Origin: Chloroflexota bacterium | GTDB taxonomy: Bacteria > Chloroflexota > Anaerolineae > B4-G1 > SLSP01 | Length of the DNA stretch: 43,997 nucleotides | NCBI GenBank assembly: GCA_029555965.1 | Contig: JAKQHY010000088.1 | Coordinates: 1 to 43,997, forward strand | Direction of reading: 5' to 3' | Shown: piece by piece, positions 41,358 through 43,997 of the stretch | Numbering within the stretch: the stretch's first letter is position 1 | Layout: each line of letters begins with the position of its first letter | The notes under the pieces: model-generated | Told to the model about the DNA's origin: nothing | Database searches by the model: none | The model's input: the letters and a program-made list of their open reading frames with translations, nothing else | Program-made: the position numbers and the translations under genes

Positions 41358-42578
41358 TCAGTGGCAAGGATTATCAGTGATGGTAAGAGGGCGATTCTCA
41401 TTCTTCCAATCAGTATTATCAATGTCGTTAAGTGGGTAGAATGATGGGCATTTATCCCTCAACTGCAAAAGACTATCCTCTGACATTCTAAGCAAGCTTT
41501 TAGCCACCATAAAACTCATCTTGGGTGCGGCGAACGATGTTCCCGGTAAAGGTATTGTTATTGTTATTGGAAAGGTGTCTGTCAATGTAACAGTTGCGGT
41601 GGAGTGATTGCCATCCAATGCTACCTTGCCATAGTTAGAGTACCATGCGACAGGGCGATTTTGGTTATTGAGACATCGGTTCGCAAGGTCGCCGGACAGC
41701 TCCAAACACACTCTGTCTGGTACGCCTACTGGTGATGCACTAACGCTGATGATGTTAGGCAAGATTGCCGGCGCATAAGGGAAATCGGCAGATTCATTGC
41801 CAGCGGCCGCAACCACCACTGTAGGAACGCCTGCTATTATTCCCTTAGTTTCACCTATCACGAAGTTGTACAGAGGGTCGTTTTGCATGTCGGTAATAAA
41901 CTGTAGATCGTAGCCACTTCGCCCCAACTCCCTCAGGTATACTTGCGCGTCAGCTATTCTTTGGCATGGGACAAACACGAAACTCATATTCAACACCATA
42001 CCGCGCGTAAGCGGTTCTAATGGCGCTGACAGGTTGTTGCTAGTGAGTTTGCTAACGACCGTAGCAATTTGATCTCTAATAACACTTGTCTTGAAGCCTT
42101 GAGTGTCCACCGCCACCAAAAGAATATTGCCCTCTCGCGTTTCCCCCATTTCCATACGCCAAGCTTCAGGTAGAGCTGGCGATGTCGGGACGCTAGTAAA
42201 AGTAATAAAATGTGTGTAACTTATAATCTGCGTCTTGATTTCCTCATAGACCAGCTCACCATGAGGTCTACCACAATAATTACCCAGGCAACCACCTCGT
42301 CCTATAAAAACCTCCTGCTCGCGCAAAGCAGCAACACACAGACCATCAACCGTTTGTGTTTTTTTATCTGTAACGGGAGGGGTTGCGGGAGGCTCGGTAT
42401 TACGTGGGCTATTAAAATCATCTACCACCAATATGGCTACATAGTCAGAGTATTGGGGCGTAGGTAGCTTTGTTATCACCGCGGTAGGGGTAGCGACCGG
42501 TGTCCCGGGTCGACCACAAGCCACCAATCCACACACCAACAATCCAACGCACAGAGCAACCCAAAACAACTTCTTCAT
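41358..42578 (-). CDS. Subtilase-like (S8) lipoprotein
   Basis: The 406-residue predicted lipoprotein starts at the ATG at 42578, with GAGGAGG 6 nt upstream; a longer frame would add residues before a normal signal peptide. Its lipobox is GLVAC (Cys21). A compact S8 fold is suggested by Asp53 in ILVVDDFN, His106 in GRPHGEL, the oxyanion region VVAAAGNES and Ser348 in PGTSFAAP. The region between His and Asn lacks several usual subtilase landmarks, and the Asp segment is not a typical DTG, so the peptidase call rests mainly on the GNE and GTSxAxP motifs. It lies in the same direction as the TPR gene upstream. GC content is lower than in the neighbours, which hints at transfer. Confidence 0.7.
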   Translation of the reverse strand: MKKLFWVALCVGLLVCGLVACGRPGTPVATPTAVITKLPTPQYSDYVAILVVDDFNSPRNTEPPATPPVTDKKTQTVDGLCVAALREQEVFIGRGGCLGNYCGRPHGELVYEEIKTQIISYTHFITFTSVPTSPALPEAWRMEMGETREGNILLVAVDTQGFKTSVIRDQIATVVSKLTSNNLSAPLEPLTRGMVLNMSFVFVPCQRIADAQVYLRELGRSGYDLQFITDMQNDPLYNFVIGETKGIIAGVPTVVVAAAGNESADFPYAPAILPNIISVSASPVGVPDRVCLELSGDLANRCLNNQNRPVAWYSNYGKVALDGNHSTATVTLTDTFPITITIPLPGTSFAAPKMSFMVAKSLLRMSEDSLLQLRDKCPSFYPLNDIDNTDWKNENRPLTITDNPCH

Positions 42579-42613
42579 GGCACACCTCCTCTCATGAATC
42601 AAAATACTAAAGT

Positions 42614-42641
42614 TTATCATCAAAGGGCAAATTCCGGTCAA
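42614..42641 (-). promoter_or_regulatory. Candidate promoter of the subtilase gene
   Basis: The minus strand reads TTGACC (42636-42641), 16 nt, then TGATAA (42614-42619), about 36 nt before the start codon. Confidence 0.45.
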
Positions 42642-42680
42642 TTCTAAGAGCTATCTCCATTCAACAATGTTAGGTCAGGG

Positions 42681-43997
42681 TTATGTCAGGTATCCATGCA
42701 CTTTCATAAAAAGTGTACATTCAATCTCGTATATCATACATTCGATCTCACCGAAGATTTGGCGCGCCCGAGCTAGTTTTTCTTGCGCTTCATCCCAGCT
42801 TCCCGCTTTATGATAATCATGGCCCAACGCATATAAAATCGCCGCCTTAAGCATGAGTTCGCTTTCGGCCTCGGCGATTTGATATGCCTCTGTGTGAATG
42901 GCTATCGCCTGCGGCATATTGCCCAGGGCGCTCTCTGCCGAGCCCAAGTTTACCAGTGAATAGGCCAGATCAATGAAATCGGGAGCTGGAGCAGCTCTGA
43001 TGATATCTACCGCACGGGCGGCCGCGCGGCGGGCGGTTTCATAATCTTCTTTGCGGCCGGCCGCTACGCTCTGCTGCTGTAAGACAAAGGCCAGCGTCGT
43101 GGCCTCGCCGTGGGATTCGGCCAGTTCGCAACCCTGCTGAAAACATGCATCGGCCTCAGCGTATTGCTTTAATTCCGAGTGTACTTTGCCCACCAGGCTC
43201 AGTAACACAGCCTGACGTTTGAGGTTGGGCGCCAGGGCCAGCGCCGTTTGATAGGCTGTCAGCGCATGTTCCCACTCGCCCAAATCCACATAGATATTGC
43301 CGCGTTTGCTGAACAGATAATGCCGCATTTCGTCATGGTCAGCCCCCTTTTGCCCGAGCGTCTGGAGCGTGGCGTCCAGCAATCTGGCAAACTCCGGGGT
43401 ATGGCCCTGGGTGTCCAGATAGCCTCCCGTTGCCAGGGTGTTGACGATAGATACCAAAGTGTCCGGATTGGTTCTGAGCGACTCCCCCGCCGCGCCCAGG
43501 ACATTGTTGCGATTCAGGGAAAGTAATTCAAAATCCTGGCGATGTTCGGTTACGTACTGTTGAACTGTATTGATTGTGGCGACATAATCCTGCCGAGTGG
43601 CTTTGAATATTCCTCGCACATAACTAAAGGTCATGTCATGCAAGTCATAGTGAGTCTTGGCGAGGTGTTTGGCCAGGCTGCGCCGCGTTAGTTCTCGCAG
43701 TTCCTTCTTGACGTCGGCTTCTGCCTGACCCAGATAGGCTGCCAACAAATCGGAAGTCAGACTTGACGCAAAAAAGGCCCCCCATGCCTTGAAGACAGCC
43801 TGTGTCTCAGGGCGTAAAACATTGACGCTGCGGTCGAGCAACCGAGAGATACTCTCACGGCCCTCAATGGACAACTCATGAGGCGCGCCAGCAATGTCCT
43901 GTAGCAGTTCGTCCGGCGTGATATTGTCAACATCCAACAGGGCGCCGGCAATTTCCAGGGCGTAAGTGTGATTCCCCAATTCCTGACATAGCCGGCG
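42681..43997 (-). CDS. NB-ARC/TPR signalling protein, N-terminus outside window
   Basis: 439 codons are visible and the frame is open past the right edge. The first residues, RRLCQELGNHTYALEIAGALL, are the end of an NB-ARC-type ATPase (the GxP-like LGNHxxALE segment). A winged-helix-like region follows (VFKAWGAFFASSLTSDLLAAYL, SLAKHLAKTHYDLHDMTFSY). From about visible residue 215 several 34-40 residue TPR units occur, for example RGNIYVDLGEWEHALTAYQTAL and LYALGHDYHKAGSWDEAQEKLARA. Proteins of this form are STAND switches; the missing N-terminus probably holds a P-loop and an effector. It ends 102 nt before the subtilase start, so the two may be linked as switch and protease. Confidence 0.78.
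   Translation of the reverse strand, partial: RRLCQELGNHTYALEIAGALLDVDNITPDELLQDIAGAPHELSIEGRESISRLLDRSVNVLRPETQAVFKAWGAFFASSLTSDLLAAYLGQAEADVKKELRELTRRSLAKHLAKTHYDLHDMTFSYVRGIFKATRQDYVATINTVQQYVTEHRQDFELLSLNRNNVLGAAGESLRTNPDTLVSIVNTLATGGYLDTQGHTPEFARLLDATLQTLGQKGADHDEMRHYLFSKRGNIYVDLGEWEHALTAYQTALALAPNLKRQAVLLSLVGKVHSELKQYAEADACFQQGCELAESHGEATTLAFVLQQQSVAAGRKEDYETARRAAARAVDIIRAAPAPDFIDLAYSLVNLGSAESALGNMPQAIAIHTEAYQIAEAESELMLKAAILYALGHDYHKAGSWDEAQEKLARARQIFGEIECMIYEIECTLFMKVHGYLT

Noticed and set aside
1..43997. rRNA, tRNA, insertion sequences with transposase, prophage genes
   Set aside because: None was recognised on either strand by eye; a covariance-model or profile search could still find short RNAs.

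Overview
This window reads as a chromosomal segment of a GC-rich, probably anaerobic or facultative member of the Chloroflexota (Anaerolineae/Caldilineae-like). That placement is an inference. It rests on proline/threonine/alanine-rich lipoprotein linkers, a BTAD-nSTAND regulator, a Pfa-like lipid synthase, a tungstate transporter beside molybdenum/tungsten cofactor genes, and many short dispersed tandem repeats and palindromes. No rRNA, tRNA, transposase, phage gene or CRISPR array was seen. Both ends cut genes: a BTAD-nSTAND1 regulator on the left and an NB-ARC/TPR protein on the right.

Layout. 1-2294: BTAD-nSTAND1 regulator (minus). 2295-2781: repeat-rich gap. 2782-3819: esterase lipoprotein (plus). 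4108-8308 (minus): a run of PadR regulator, polyferredoxin membrane protein, double flavodoxin-fold protein, membrane protein and alpha/beta hydrolase. 8631-10229: GH37 trehalase. 10301-17853 (minus): moaB-moaA-moaC-moaD-moaE-moeA, then a Moco-family riboswitch of the form lacking the P3 stem (proposed to sense tungsten cofactor), an intrinsic terminator, and tupB-tupC-tupA. 18274-20732: GH5 glycosidase and a beta-propeller lipoprotein. 20896-23278: response regulator, histidine kinase and a His-rich membrane protein. 23398-27003 (minus): a three-gene acyl-CoA carboxylase operon. 27165-28191 (plus): ECF sigma factor and a small membrane protein. 28397-40670 (plus): a fragmented Pfa-like (PUFA/heterocyst-glycolipid type) synthase. 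40688-43997: a yjbQ remnant, a subtilase-like lipoprotein and the NB-ARC/TPR gene.

How the parts work together. The strongest new signal is a bipartite motif, GCAACTTTT, 11 bases, then GTGTT, with identical spacing in three places. It lies upstream of the acyl-CoA carboxylase operon (minus), divergently upstream of the ECF sigma gene, and upstream of the first synthase gene. This suggests one self-regulating ECF regulon joining extender-unit supply (malonyl- or methylmalonyl-CoA) to a specialised lipid synthase. The synthase itself is unusual. A PfaA-like polypeptide is broken into four reading frames, one break being a -1 frame change at an in-phase A AAA AAA heptamer. Its inter-domain linkers are encoded by the same 7-8 bp tandem repeats and palindromes that occupy intergenic spaces elsewhere in the window.
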